DNA of 64,000 nucleotides from Myxococcales bacterium (lineage in GTDB: Bacteria > Myxococcota > Myxococcia > Myxococcales > Anaeromyxobacteraceae), in contig JAJZQX010000008.1 of the NCBI GenBank assembly GCA_021806645.1, positions 124,001 through 188,000 of the forward strand, given 5' to 3'. The stretch's first letter is position 1. Every line of letters begins with the position of its first letter. Below the pieces are notes generated by a model. That model worked only from the letters and a program-made list of their open reading frames with translations, ran no database searches and was not told where the DNA came from. Position numbers and translations under genes: made by a program. Shown piece by piece: positions 38,904-47,990 of this stretch.

Positions 38904-39545
38904 CTAGGAGCTGGACGGGCCAGCGGCCCGGAAGCCGTGGAGGGCAAGGTCAACTATCAGTCGAGCCTGTTCGGCGGCCGGGGTCTGGTCGGCGCCGTGG
39001 ACGTGACAGCCGTGGAAGGCGTGGGAGATGCCGGTCAGCGCGCGGGCCACCAGCTCGAACGGGCAGCGCAGCTCGCGGCGCGCCACGTGGCGGCGCAGCC
39101 AGGCGGTCAGGTCGGCCTCGTAGAGGGCCAGGCCGGCGCGCAGGTCGGAAACGGGTGAATTGCCGGCCAGCTGGGCCGGCCGGTTGGCCAGCAGGAGGTC
39201 GAAGAGCGCCCGCCGCTCACGCATCAGCTCGAACTGGGCCCGGAGCAGCACCTCGAGCCGACCCGGCAGCGGCTGGCCGCGATCGACCGGCAGCTCGAAG
39301 GTGGCGTGCAGCTCCCGCTTCACCAGCTCGGTGAGGTTGGAGAAGATCTCCTCCTTGCTCTTGAAGTACCGGTAGAGCGAGGGGGGCGCGTACCCGGCCG
39401 CCTCGGCCAGGTCGGCCAGCGTGGCCGCGGCGTAGCCGTGGCGGGCGAAGACCTCGGCGGCGGCCAGGAGGATCTCCCGGCGGACCCGCTCATGGGCCTT
39501 CCGCTGGCGCGACAGGGCTGGCGAGCCGGTGGTGCGAACGCTCAT
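38904..39545 (-). CDS. TetR-family repressor of the RND operon
   Basis: 213 residues. N-terminal helix-turn-helix: REILLAAAEVFARHGYAAAT, then LADLAEAAGYAPPSLYRYFKSKEEIF (in parts), followed by an all-helical ligand domain. As first gene of the operon before the efflux adaptor and pump, it most likely represses its own promoter at 39555-39583 and is relieved by a pump substrate. The ATG lies only about three bases from the predicted transcription start and has no Shine-Dalgarno. Confidence 0.92.
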   Translation of the reverse strand: MSVRTTGSPALSRQRKAHERVRREILLAAAEVFARHGYAAATLADLAEAAGYAPPSLYRYFKSKEEIFSNLTELVKRELHATFELPVDRGQPLPGRLEVLLRAQFELMRERRALFDLLLANRPAQLAGNSPVSDLRAGLALYEADLTAWLRRHVARRELRCPFELVARALTGISHAFHGCHVHGADQTPAAEQARLIVDLALHGFRAAGPSSS

Positions 39546-39554
39546 TCGCGTAGC

Positions 39555-39583
39555 GTTATTGTCTGTTCGCGTTCCGATGTCAA
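39555..39583 (-). promoter_or_regulatory. Sigma70-type promoter of the tetR-RND operon
   Basis: On the minus strand, TTGACA (39583-39578), a 17-base spacer and AATAAC (39560-39555). The -35 box overlaps the stop codon region of the methyltransferase gene. The predicted start near 39548 leaves a 2-3 base leader. Confidence 0.65.
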
Positions 39584-40242
39584 GGCAGGATCTGGAGCAC
39601 CCAGGTGCGCATCGGCGTCCGCTCCTCTATCTCCAGCGAGACCGGCACCTCGAAGCAGGCCTGGTCGGCCACGCCCACGCGCGGCGAGTAGAGCCGGCCC
39701 GGGTCTCCCACCAGCACCGTCACGCCCTGGGACGCCAGGGTACGGAACCAGGCCAGGGAGCGCTCGGCGAGCGGCTTCTCGTAGAAGACGTCACCGGCCA
39801 GCACCACCTCGACGCCGTCGATCGGCTGGCCCAGCAGGTCGACGAGCCGAGGAGTGAGCGTCAGGCGGTTGAGCGAGGCGTTCATGGGCACCACCACCTC
39901 GCAGAACGGGGCCACGTCGGTGGAGTCCACGGTGGCGGCGCCGGCCAGCAGCGCCGCGATCCCCACCAGCCCGGAGCCGGTGGCGAAGTCGAGCACCCGC
40001 CGCCCGCGCACCAGCGCCGGGTGGTCGAGCAGGTGTCGGGCCAGCGCCTGGCCGCCGGCCCAGGGGAAGGCCCAGAAGGGCGAGGCGTCGTACCGCTCCA
40101 GCTGCGCCGAGGTGGCGTGCCAGAGCGGCGTCAGCGCGGTCGCCTGGTAGAGCGAGATCTCGGGGACCAGCGCCACCGGGGCGGGCGCGGTCTGCCCCCG
40201 GACGAAGTCGCGCCAGCTGGCCAGCTGGTCTGCCGAGGTCAC
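39580..40242 (-). CDS. ETFB/protein-lysine methyltransferase-like enzyme
   Basis: 220 residues from GTG that abuts the helicase stop. Class I SAM-dependent fold with VLDFATGSGLVGIAALLAGA as motif I. The preceding ASPFWAFPWAGGQALARHLLDHP is characteristic of the ETF-beta lysine methyltransferase family (METTL20-like, with bacterial members) and LAGDVFYEKPLAE is the D-x-F/Y-Y motif of that group. It probably methylates lysines of the electron-transfer flavoprotein beta subunit; the target is inferred from family only. Likely cotranscribed after the RhlE-type helicase. Confidence 0.85.
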   Translation of the reverse strand: MTSADQLASWRDFVRGQTAPAPVALVPEISLYQATALTPLWHATSAQLERYDASPFWAFPWAGGQALARHLLDHPALVRGRRVLDFATGSGLVGIAALLAGAATVDSTDVAPFCEVVVPMNASLNRLTLTPRLVDLLGQPIDGVEVVLAGDVFYEKPLAERSLAWFRTLASQGVTVLVGDPGRLYSPRVGVADQACFEVPVSLEIEERTPMRTWVLQILP

Positions 40243-41577
40243 CTAGGTCGCCTTGACGGGGCGGCGCCTTCCCTTCCAGCCGCCTCGGCCGCCCCCGGCG
40301 TGTCCGGAACCACCGCCGCCGCCCCCGCGACCGCTTCCACCGTGCCCGGCGCCGCCGCCGCGACCGGAGCCGGCCTGGCCACCGCCGCCGCCCGGACGCC
40401 GGTGCGGCGGCACGCCCTGGTGCCGGCGTCCCTCCTCGGCGCGGGCGTGCTCGGTCTTGAAGACCTCCGCCTCGCGCGGCACCTCGGCTCGCGGCAGCAG
40501 CACGCGGGTGAGCCGCTCGATGGCGCGCAGCTGGTCGATCTCGTCCGGCGCGCAGAAGGCCGAGGCCTTGCCGCTGGCCGAGGCGCGGGCGGTCCGTCCC
40601 ACCCGGTGGACGTAGTCCTCGGGGACGTGCGGCAGGTCGAAGTTGACGACGTGGCCGATGTCGGCGACGTCGATGCCGCGCGCGGCGATGTCGGTGGCCA
40701 CCAGCACCCGGTAGCTCCCGTTCTTGAAGCCGTCGAGCGCCTGCTTGCGCTGCCCCTGGCTCCGGTCGGCGTGGATGCGCGCGACCTTGTGGCCGGCCCG
40801 CTCCACGGCCTTGGCGACGCGATCGGCGCGCCGCTTGGTCCGGGTGAAGACCAGCGTGGAGAGCTCGTCCTCGGCGAGCAGCGTGATGAGCAGCGGGGAC
40901 TTCTCCTCCTGGGCACAGAGGAAGACCCGCTGCGCGGCGCGCTCGGCGGTGGTGCCGCTACGCGCCACCTCGACCCTCACCGGCGCCTTGAGGTGGGCCT
41001 GGGCGAACTCGGCCACCTCGCCGGTGGTGGTGGCGGAGAAGAGGAGCGTCTGCCGGACCCTGGGGAGCTTCTGCAGGATCTTGGTGAGCTGGGGCTTGAA
41101 GCCCATGTCGAGCATCCGGTCGGCCTCGTCGAGCACCAGCAGCTCGATCAGATCGAGCCGCACCTTCCCCTGCTGCAGGTGGTCGACCAGGCGGCCAGGC
41201 GTGGCGATGATCACCTCGATCTTCTCGCGGAAGGCCCGCTCCTGCTGTCCCATCCCCACGCCGCCGATCACCACCGCGCCGCGTACGTGGCGCGCCTTGC
41301 CGAACCGCTCCAGCTCCTCGCCGATCTGGAGTGCCAGCTCGCGGGTCGGCGCCAGCACCAGCGCGCGCGTGCCGGGCTTTCCCGCCAGCCGCTCGATGAT
41401 GGGGAACAGGAAGGCGGCGGTCTTGCCGGTGCCGGTGGCGGCGGTGCCGATGACGTCCTTCCCCTCCAGCGCGGGCGGGATGGCGCGGGCCTGGATCGGG
41501 GTGGGGTGCTCGAAGCCGGCGCGGGTGAGCGACTGCAATGACTTCTCGGAGAGGCCCAGATCGGCGAAGGTCGACAC
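40243..41577 (-). CDS. rhlE: DEAD-box RNA helicase, RhlE type
   Basis: 444 residues from GTG with GGAG upstream. All helicase motifs are seen: Q motif FEHPTPIQARAIP, motif I ATGTGKTAAF, Ia PTRELALQI, II VLDEADRMLDMGF, III SATTTGE, V ATDIAARGIDV, VI HRVGRTARA. The C-terminal 60 residues are a Gly/Arg-rich tail (GRGGGAGHGG type) that binds RNA. Motif III reads SAT followed by Thr-Thr, a small change. Role in RNA decay, ribosome assembly or cold growth. Confidence 0.94.
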   Translation of the reverse strand: MSTFADLGLSEKSLQSLTRAGFEHPTPIQARAIPPALEGKDVIGTAATGTGKTAAFLFPIIERLAGKPGTRALVLAPTRELALQIGEELERFGKARHVRGAVVIGGVGMGQQERAFREKIEVIIATPGRLVDHLQQGKVRLDLIELLVLDEADRMLDMGFKPQLTKILQKLPRVRQTLLFSATTTGEVAEFAQAHLKAPVRVEVARSGTTAERAAQRVFLCAQEEKSPLLITLLAEDELSTLVFTRTKRRADRVAKAVERAGHKVARIHADRSQGQRKQALDGFKNGSYRVLVATDIAARGIDVADIGHVVNFDLPHVPEDYVHRVGRTARASASGKASAFCAPDEIDQLRAIERLTRVLLPRAEVPREAEVFKTEHARAEEGRRHQGVPPHRRPGGGGGQAGSGRGGGAGHGGSGRGGGGGGSGHAGGGRGGWKGRRRPVKAT

Positions 41578-41790
41578 GACGGCTCCAGGGTGGCGCTCCC
41601 GTCGCGGCGTGCGGGAAGGGGCGTGTGATGGCGCGGTACTAGCAGGTCCACCGCGCCAAGGCGAATCGCGGGGGTGGTGGGGGAGGAGCCCTGGGTGGGT
41701 GCTACGGGTCGATGCGCCGGCCGCCGGCGTGCTCCAGCTCGCCGTGGAGCGACGATCGACACCGGGCCCGCGCCGCGCTCCCCGGGACGC

Positions 41791-42435
41791 TCACTTCTTC
41801 GACCCCTTGTTGATCTCGGCCAGCGCCCGGCGCGCCTCACCGGCCTGCGGGCTGTTGGGGGCGATCGAGATCACCTTGGCGTAGGCGGCCGCCGCCCTGA
41901 CGGCGTCGTGCTTGTCGTTGGCCCAGACCACGCCCAGGTTGTAGGCGCTCTGCACGTGCTTGGGGTCCACCTTGCCGGCCTTCTCGAAGTTGGCGATGGC
42001 CTCGTCGAACCGGCCGGTGTCCCGGTACATGACGCCCTGGTCGGTCAGCACGTCGGGGTTGTTGGGGTCGAGCGCCAGCGCCTTGCCGTAGGCGTCGATC
42101 GCCTTCTGGTGCTGGCGGGAGTCGAAGTAGTCGTTGCCCAGCTGGATCCAGACGCCGACCAGCCTGGGATCCCGGGCCACCAGCTTCTGGTTCATCTCGA
42201 TGCGCTGGAAGACCTCGGGCGACGGCCCGGCCTGCGGTGGCCCGCCCGGCATGCCGGACGGCGGCTGCTGGGGCAGCTGCGGCGGCATGGCCGGCGTCGC
42301 GTCGAAGGCGGGGAGGGGGGCGGACCCGAGCAGCTTCTGGGCCTCGCTCATCCCCTTGGAGAGACCGATGATGTAGCCGACCAGGATGCCGATCAACAGG
42401 CCACCCACGGCGCCGAGCAGCAGGTTCTTGTTCAT
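41791..42435 (-). CDS. Membrane-anchored TPR protein
   Basis: 214 residues from the ATG at 42435, preceded by GGAGG. One N-terminal membrane helix with GxxxG spacing (LLLGAVGGLLIGILVGYIIGL), a Pro/Met-rich linker, then three or more TPRs from about residue 90 (GVWIQLGNDYFDSRQHQKAIDAYGKALALDP, in parts; DVLTDQGVMYRDTGRFDEAIANFEKA; HVQSAYNLGVVW). Acts as a docking protein at the membrane; partner unknown. Separated from the helicase gene by 213 bases in which I see no gene. Confidence 0.85.
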   Translation of the reverse strand: MNKNLLLGAVGGLLIGILVGYIIGLSKGMSEAQKLLGSAPLPAFDATPAMPPQLPQQPPSGMPGGPPQAGPSPEVFQRIEMNQKLVARDPRLVGVWIQLGNDYFDSRQHQKAIDAYGKALALDPNNPDVLTDQGVMYRDTGRFDEAIANFEKAGKVDPKHVQSAYNLGVVWANDKHDAVRAAAAYAKVISIAPNSPQAGEARRALAEINKGSKK

Positions 42436-42563
42436 GGTGTGGAAGCCTCCAGGGCGCCAGGAGGGCGCCACGACGGGCGCGGATATTGGCACACCTCGCG
42501 CCGGGAGTGTGACCAGTGCCCCGCCCCAGGCCACCTGGCGCGGCGTCGCCCGACGCGCGCTCG

Positions 42564-43715
42564 CTACTCGCCGAACCTGATCGGCATCGTCACCCAGAGG
42601 GTGATGGGGCGCCCCTGCGCGGTCGCGCCGGGGACCCATTCGCAGCGCTGGATCGCGGTCCAGATGGCGTTGGCGACGTGCTGGTCGTCCGGCCCCGAGA
42701 GGTAGCTGAACTGCGAGACCCGCCCGGACCCGTCCACCGCGAACTTGACCGTGGCGCTTTCACCCGCGACGTCGACGATGTCGCGGGGCAACCGGATGGA
42801 GGTGACGACGCAGTTGGGACGGGCCTGCCTGGCCTTCCGGTAACCTTCTCGCGCGTAGGCCGGACCGATGGCGAGCGGGACCGGGCTGGTCGGCGGCGCC
42901 GGGACGGGCGCGGCCACGAACTGTGGAGGGGGGAGCGGCGGCGGCGGCGGTTCGGGCTCGGCCTTCGGCGTCGGCGTCGGCGCCGGGGCTGGGGCCGGGG
43001 CCGGGCGGTTGGCGGCGGCCTTGACGTTCCGGGCGACCTTGCGGGCCTGTGCCGGGTGAGCCGGGGCCTCTCGACCGGCGGCCTTTTGCCGCTCACGCGG
43101 CGGCTCGGCCCGGTCGGCCACCGGTTCCGCCGTCACCACGGGCTGCGCCGGTTCGGGCTCGGTGACCGGCGGCGTGGTCGGCTCTGGCGGCCGGCCGATC
43201 GTCGTCACCCTCGGATCGGAGAGCATGGGCTGGGCCACTGGACGCGACGCGGGCCGGTCGCGAGTCAGGGCGAAGGCGGTGATGGCGATGATCAGCACCA
43301 CGCCCGCGCCGATGGGTACGATCGGGACTCGCCCACGGGCGCTGGCGGCCTTGAAGGTCGGCACGTTGGCCATGCGGGCCGCGGCCAGCGCCGACTCGCT
43401 CTGATGGCGGGGGACCGGACGCGCCGGGGTGGCTTTCCGGCCAGGCGGTGGAAGCGGCCGCTCCGGCGCGGCTGGTTCGGGCTCCGGATCGAGCGCCAGG
43501 TCCTCGTAGCCGTCGGCCGGGACCGGGAACTCGCTGGCCGGGATCCCGCTCTGGGCCCCCCGCGCCGGTCCGGTCGGATGGGTCGCCGTGCTCGCGCGCG
43601 CCGCCTCGCCCAGCGACCCGGCGATCGGCTTGTGGCAGGCGGGGCAGCGGGAGCCGGGGGTGGACGGAAGGGGGACGTCTCGACCGCAGTGAGGGCAGTG
43701 GACGGTGGTGGCCAT
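42564..43715 (-). CDS. TonB/AgmX-like protein with N-terminal zinc ribbon
   Basis: 383 residues from the ATG at 43715. Zinc ribbon CPHCGRDVPLP, then CPACHKPI; acidic and Pro-rich linker; one membrane helix near residues 145-162 (VPIGAGVVLIIAITAFAL); a long Pro/Ala/Glu/Lys spacer; and a TonB-like C-terminal domain (REGYRKARQARPNCVVTSIRL; ATVKFAVDGSGRVSQFSYLSG). Same architecture as 17660-19144 but shorter. TACAGT eight bases before the ATG fits a near-leaderless promoter, and no Shine-Dalgarno is present. Probably couples the inner membrane to an envelope partner. Confidence 0.8.
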   Translation of the reverse strand: MATTVHCPHCGRDVPLPSTPGSRCPACHKPIAGSLGEAARASTATHPTGPARGAQSGIPASEFPVPADGYEDLALDPEPEPAAPERPLPPPGRKATPARPVPRHQSESALAAARMANVPTFKAASARGRVPIVPIGAGVVLIIAITAFALTRDRPASRPVAQPMLSDPRVTTIGRPPEPTTPPVTEPEPAQPVVTAEPVADRAEPPRERQKAAGREAPAHPAQARKVARNVKAAANRPAPAPAPAPTPTPKAEPEPPPPPLPPPQFVAAPVPAPPTSPVPLAIGPAYAREGYRKARQARPNCVVTSIRLPRDIVDVAGESATVKFAVDGSGRVSQFSYLSGPDDQHVANAIWTAIQRCEWVPGATAQGRPITLWVTMPIRFGE

Positions 43716-43854
43716 GTGTCGCGACTGTACCCATTTGTGGCGTCGAATGCACAACGATCAGCGCCAGCATCGGCGGGCATGGGCGACGAGGCTCGCCGGC
43801 GGCGACGGCGGCGGCGAGATGGCGGGCGCGACGGAACCGGCGGAGAATCCGCGC

Positions 43855-45027
43855 GTGACCGGGGGGGGAAGCTGGAACCGTGGCGCCGCGCGGGGGAGGG
43901 CCGTTGCCGGCCTGCTCCTCTGCTGGAGCGCGCCCGCCCTGGACGCGAACCCGCCAGGGCCAGGGCCGCCGAAGACGATCGAAGTGCCGGTCGCCGCGCC
44001 AGCCCGCCCGAACGCGGAGGGCGAGGCGGTGGCGAACGCCGAGCCGGTGCCGGTGTCGAAGGCGCCGGATCCGAGAGCCTCCAGTCCAGGCTGGCTCAAC
44101 GACGGCCGGGTCGTGGTGGAGCATCGCCTCGGTGCGCTCATCCAGACGTTCGACCGCTTCTTCGGCGACGACCGGCGGCTGGACGTCGAGTCGCCTTCGT
44201 CCCGCTTCCGGCTCAAGACCTTCGTCCGGACCTCCCGGGACCGGGACTTCGCCTGGGGCGGCGCGGTCAGCGCCGCGGTCAACCTGCCGCGGCTGGAGCG
44301 CTGGCTTGGCAACGCCCGGCTGCTGGTGGTGGGTGAGCAGGCCGGCCCGGGCGCCTCCCCGCCGCCTCTCGGCACGAACCTGCTCAGCGAGGAGATCGCC
44401 CCGGTCTCGCCGGTCGAGCTGGCCGCCACCGCGCCCCCCCGCAAGAGCGCCCGCACCGAGCTGCGCTTCGACGTGGTCCGTCACGGCGTGCTGGTCTTCG
44501 ACACCAGCGCGGGCGTCAACTTCGTCTGGCCACCGGTCCCATACGCCCGCTTTCGCGCGAACCTCCGGCTCGGTCTCGGGGCCGGCTACGTGTTCAGCGC
44601 CACCGAGGTGCTCTTCGTGGAGCTGGGCGGGCGCGGGGCGGGTGCCAACACCGGCCTGCTGCTGGAGCGGTTCGTCGGCACCACGCTGCGGCTGCGCTGG
44701 GAAGGGAACGGCCTCTACGCCCAGCACACGCGCGGGATCGAGTCGAGCTCGCTCATGGGAGCCGAGTGGAAGATCCACCCACGCACCGGGCTCTTCGCCG
44801 GGGTGGGCTGCGGCGCGTTCGGGACGCCGGCGCCGGGGCTGGACGCCTGCCGGATCTGGAACGGCGTCCGGCAGGATCTCTGGTCCGGCTGGATCTTCGC
44901 CGAGCTGGAGCCCGAGGTGGCCTGGGTGCGGCTCCCCGGACAGCCGCGCCACCAGGTCCCGGCGGTCACGCTCCGGTTGGAGGTGATGATCGACGCGCGC
45001 CCGCCCGTGGTAGGAGCGTCTCGATGA
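43855..45027 (+). CDS. Exported, probably outer-membrane, protein of unknown function
   Basis: 390 residues if begun at GTG 43855, which has GGAG upstream and starts a signal peptide (GRAVAGLLLCWSAPALDA); an ATG at 43819 would add 12 residues. After a Pro-rich stretch the chain alternates in short beta strands with aromatic ends (RLKTFVRTSRDRDFAWGGAVSAAV; FRANLRLGLGAGYVFSATEVLFVEL, in parts; VTLRLEVMIDA at the end), as expected of a beta-barrel. No family recognised. Overlaps the cardiolipin synthase gene by 4 bases (ATGA). Confidence 0.75.
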   Translation: MTGGGSWNRGAARGRAVAGLLLCWSAPALDANPPGPGPPKTIEVPVAAPARPNAEGEAVANAEPVPVSKAPDPRASSPGWLNDGRVVVEHRLGALIQTFDRFFGDDRRLDVESPSSRFRLKTFVRTSRDRDFAWGGAVSAAVNLPRLERWLGNARLLVVGEQAGPGASPPPLGTNLLSEEIAPVSPVELAATAPPRKSARTELRFDVVRHGVLVFDTSAGVNFVWPPVPYARFRANLRLGLGAGYVFSATEVLFVELGGRGAGANTGLLLERFVGTTLRLRWEGNGLYAQHTRGIESSSLMGAEWKIHPRTGLFAGVGCGAFGTPAPGLDACRIWNGVRQDLWSGWIFAELEPEVAWVRLPGQPRHQVPAVTLRLEVMIDARPPVVGASR

Positions 45028-46508
45028 CCGGCGCCCGCATCCTCGAACTGCTCGGCTCACCCGGCGTGCTGGTGGGGCTGGAGGTGCTCTGGCTCTTCCT
45101 CATCACCGGCTGGATCCTGCAGGAACGCCGCCCGCCAGTCACCACGCTGGCCTGGATCCTGGGGCTGGCGCTGCTGCCGGTGGTGGGCGTGCTGGTCTAC
45201 CTCTTCATCGGGCCCCGCCGGCTGAAGCGGCGCCTGCTGCGCCGCGCCGCGGCCCGCCGGAACCTCTCGGGCCAGCCGGAGGCGTGGGCGACCCTGGAGG
45301 CGGAGGCGCCGCTCCCGGCCCGGCAGCTGCTCCTGCTGGCCCGGACCCTGACCGGCGTGCCCGCCGAGACCGCCACCTCGGCCACGCTCTACGACGACGG
45401 CGACCAGGCCATCGACGCCATCGTCGAGGCCATCGCCGCCGCCCGCGACCATGTTCACCTGGAGTACTATATCTTCTCCCCGGACCGGACCGGGACGCGG
45501 GTGCTCGACGCGCTGGTGGAGCGGGCCCGGGCCGGCGTGACGGTCCGCTTGCTGGTGGACGCCTCCGGATCGTCCCACCTCAAGCCGCGCTTCCTGGCCC
45601 CCCTGCTCGAGGCGGGCGGGCAGGTGGCCCGGTTCAACCCGGCCTTTGGCGGGAAGGCCTCGGCCCGGTTCTTCAACTTCCGCACCCACCGCAAGATCGT
45701 GGTCTGCGACGGGCTCACCGCCTTCACCGGCGGCGTCAACATAACCGACAGTCATAGCAGCCTGGCGTCGGGCGAGGCCGCCTGGCGCGACACCCACCTG
45801 CGCCTCACCGGCAACGCCGTCCACGGGCTGCAGCTGGCCTTCCTGGAGGACTGGCTCTTCTCCCGTCCGGGCGAGCCGCCACCCGAGAGCGAGGCGCGGC
45901 GGGCCCGCTACTTCCCCGAGGCCGGGCGCGGGCCCCACCTCGTGCAGATCGTGGCCTCGGGACCGGACGAACCAGGCCCGCGCCAGTCGCGCCTCGAGGA
46001 GACCGGCCACGCGGTGGAAGCGCTCTACTTCGCGGCCATCGCCGGGGCCCGCCGGCGCGTCTGGCTCACCACCCCATACCTGCTGCCGAGCGAATCGATG
46101 GCGGCGGCGCTGGAGTGCGCGGCCCTGCGTGGCGTGGACGTGCGGCTGCTGGTGCCGGTCCGCACCGACTCCCGGCTGGTGGATGCCGCCTCCAGGACCT
46201 TCCACGGCGGCTTGCTGGCGGCCGGCGCGGCCATCCACCTGTACGGCCCGCCCATGGTCCACGCCAAGACCTGCGTGGTGGACGACGATCTCGCCATCGT
46301 CGGCACCGCCAACATCGACAACCGGAGCCTTAGGCTCAACTTCGAGGTGGTGGTGGCCTTCCATGGCGGACCGGTGGTGGAGCAGCTGGCGGCGTTCTTC
46401 CTGGCCGACCTCGGGCGGGCCAGGCCGAGCGCCAGGGCGGATCGACGGGAGCGCTTCCCGCGCCGGCTCTTCTCCTCGCTGGCGCGGCTGCTCACCCCGC
46501 AACTCTGA
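45024..46508 (+). CDS. cls: Cardiolipin synthase, phospholipase D type
   Basis: 494 residues. Two N-terminal membrane helices (LEVLWLFLITGWIL; ILGLALLPVVGVLVYLFIG) and two HKD motifs: HRKIVVCDG near residue 223 and HAKTCVVDDDL near 413, each followed by the family GGVN or GTANIDNRS. Joins two phosphatidylglycerols into cardiolipin at the inner membrane. Coupled by ATGA overlap to the preceding barrel-like gene. Confidence 0.94.
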   Translation: MTGARILELLGSPGVLVGLEVLWLFLITGWILQERRPPVTTLAWILGLALLPVVGVLVYLFIGPRRLKRRLLRRAAARRNLSGQPEAWATLEAEAPLPARQLLLLARTLTGVPAETATSATLYDDGDQAIDAIVEAIAAARDHVHLEYYIFSPDRTGTRVLDALVERARAGVTVRLLVDASGSSHLKPRFLAPLLEAGGQVARFNPAFGGKASARFFNFRTHRKIVVCDGLTAFTGGVNITDSHSSLASGEAAWRDTHLRLTGNAVHGLQLAFLEDWLFSRPGEPPPESEARRARYFPEAGRGPHLVQIVASGPDEPGPRQSRLEETGHAVEALYFAAIAGARRRVWLTTPYLLPSESMAAALECAALRGVDVRLLVPVRTDSRLVDAASRTFHGGLLAAGAAIHLYGPPMVHAKTCVVDDDLAIVGTANIDNRSLRLNFEVVVAFHGGPVVEQLAAFFLADLGRARPSARADRRERFPRRLFSSLARLLTPQL

Positions 46509-46517
46509 GCGCGCCGC

Positions 46518-46523
46518 TATACT
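46518..46523 (+). promoter_or_regulatory. Leaderless-type -10 element
   Basis: TATACT ends six bases before the ATG at 46530, so the transcript would start at the AUG. No -35 match and no Shine-Dalgarno. Confidence 0.5.
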
Positions 46524-46529
46524 GCCGGG

Positions 46530-46919
46530 ATGCGCCAGGTCCAGGTCCGCGGCTGCCTCCCGGCCATCCTCATGTTGGTCGTGGTCGGGGCGCTGGTGGC
46601 GCTGGTGATCTCCGCCAGCCTGGCGGTGGTGCTTCCGGTGGCCGGGGTGCTGCTGGTGCTCGGGCTGGCCCGCTCGCTCTGGTACCGGCTGACGGGGCGG
46701 ACGCCGCCGCCGCCCTTGCGCGCGGCGAGGTTCGGGACCTTCCGGGTCGATCCAGGCTGGCCGGAGGCGGGACGCCCCGGGGCGGCCGGCGACGACGGAC
46801 CGGTGGTGGACGCCCTTCCACGGACGACGCGCGCCGGCGAGCCGGGTGGCGACGAGGTCCGCGGCACGGAGCCGGGACGGCTCCCGGCTCCGCCCGGGCC
46901 GGACGGCCCGACCCGCTGA
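46530..46919 (+). CDS. Small membrane protein, unknown
   Basis: 129 residues. Two joined hydrophobic helices (AILMLVVVGALVALVISASLAVVLPVAGVLLVLGLA, residues about 12-47, quoted in part as one hydrophobic block) are followed by a charged, Pro/Gly-rich cytoplasmic or periplasmic tail without motifs. Starts 22 bases after the cardiolipin synthase stop with its own TATACT element. No family recognised. Confidence 0.7.
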   Translation: MRQVQVRGCLPAILMLVVVGALVALVISASLAVVLPVAGVLLVLGLARSLWYRLTGRTPPPPLRAARFGTFRVDPGWPEAGRPGAAGDDGPVVDALPRTTRAGEPGGDEVRGTEPGRLPAPPGPDGPTR

Positions 46920-47026
46920 GTGCTCCGGCGCCCGCTTCCGGGAGCGGCGGGGGAGAACCCCCGGGGTCACGGGTAAGGAAGGGAAGGGAGCGAGACCGCT
47001 CCCGCCACCACCTCCGGAGGCTCCAC

Positions 47027-47206
47027 ATGCGTTCCAGCCTTGTCGCCACCACCCTCTTCACCGGCGCCCTGAAGACGGTCTCGTCCGGCAAGGAGCGGCC
47101 GCAGGCGAGCGGCCCGGGCGAGGAGGCCTGGATCCAGAACCGCCGCGCCGGGCCGAGGCGGCCGGGCCACCGGCGCCCCGACGGCCTCGAGGAGGCCAAC
47201 CCGTAG
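47027..47206 (+). CDS. Small basic protein of 59 residues
   Basis: ATG at 47027 has a perfect GGAGG six bases upstream. The product begins MRSSLVATTLFTGALKTVSS and turns hydrophilic and Arg/Pro/Gly-rich (RRAGPRRPGHRRPDGLEEANP end). The first 15 residues are mildly hydrophobic but too short for a clear signal. No family recognised; the ribosome-binding site is the main support. It converges on the sigma-like gene at 47247. Confidence 0.5.
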   Translation: MRSSLVATTLFTGALKTVSSGKERPQASGPGEEAWIQNRRAGPRRPGHRRPDGLEEANP

Positions 47207-47246
47207 TCGCGCCCGGGCGGGGTTCGGGGAGGCGAGTGTGCTGGCG

Positions 47247-47798
47247 TCACGCCGCAGCGAGTTGCAGCGCCACCCGCCGGGCCGCGGCGCGGGCATGCCC
47301 CACCTGGCCGTTCATGGCCTGGTAGCTCTTGCCCAGCCGCCGCGCCGCGTCGGCGATCCCCTCGCCGACGAGGTCGATCCGGACCAGCGCCTCGACGTGG
47401 CCGGGGCAGAGGCGGGCAAGGACGTGGCCGAGATCGCGGACCGCTTCGACCTGGCGCTGGCCGCCGGCGGTCGAGGTGAGGGTCTCGTTGGCCAGCTGGG
47501 CGCGCAGCCGGTTCCGGGTCGCGCCGTCACGGAGCTGGGTGAGGGCGCCGTTTCGGACGATGGTGCCGAGCAGGGCCTCGGGCGTGCCCAGCGAGGCGTC
47601 GAAGCGGGGCATCCCGGAGGAGAGGAAGGCTACCAGGGCGTCCTGCGCCCGGTCTTCGACGTCGGGGTGCGACCTGGGCCGGCGGAGCACCTTGGCGGCG
47701 ACCGCGCGGGCGTGGTCGAGCAGGCGCGTCCAGCGCTGGTCATCGGTGGGGTCGGGCACGGCGGTGAGCCGAGGGCTCTCGGTCTGAACGGTTGGCAT
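47247..47798 (-). CDS. Sigma-70-like (ECF-type) factor
   Basis: 183 residues from the ATG at 47798 with GGGGAG nine bases upstream. Region 2 is visible as LLDHARAVAAKVLRR, then DVEDRAQDALVAFL, and region 4 as HVEALVRIDLVGEGIADAARRLGKSYQAMNGQVGHARAA (in two parts), a helix-turn-helix. It should direct RNA polymerase to a small promoter set. No anti-sigma gene is adjacent; the divergent gene at 47991 is another sigma-like protein, separated by 192 bases. Region 2 is shorter and less conserved than in typical ECF factors. Confidence 0.75.
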   Translation of the reverse strand: MPTVQTESPRLTAVPDPTDDQRWTRLLDHARAVAAKVLRRPRSHPDVEDRAQDALVAFLSSGMPRFDASLGTPEALLGTIVRNGALTQLRDGATRNRLRAQLANETLTSTAGGQRQVEAVRDLGHVLARLCPGHVEALVRIDLVGEGIADAARRLGKSYQAMNGQVGHARAAARRVALQLAAA

Positions 47799-47990
47799 CG
47801 GAATGATCTCCCCGGGGCGACACGGCCCCTTCCAACTGCAAACGCCGCCGCTCCCGGTCCTGGCTACCTCGGGCCTGCCGACCAGGCTCCAAGCGGTCGC
47901 CACTCCGGCGGATTCAGCCCGCCGGCCGGCCTGGATCCTCGTCGCGCCCCTGCCATGAAACACCTGTCCGGGGTACCCTCCGGCCCGAGG

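Noticed and set aside
42490-42505. TTGGCACACCTCGCGC, a GG-N10-GC match on the plus strand
   Set aside because: The -12 box is poor and no plus-strand gene follows; such spacing arises often in GC-rich DNA.
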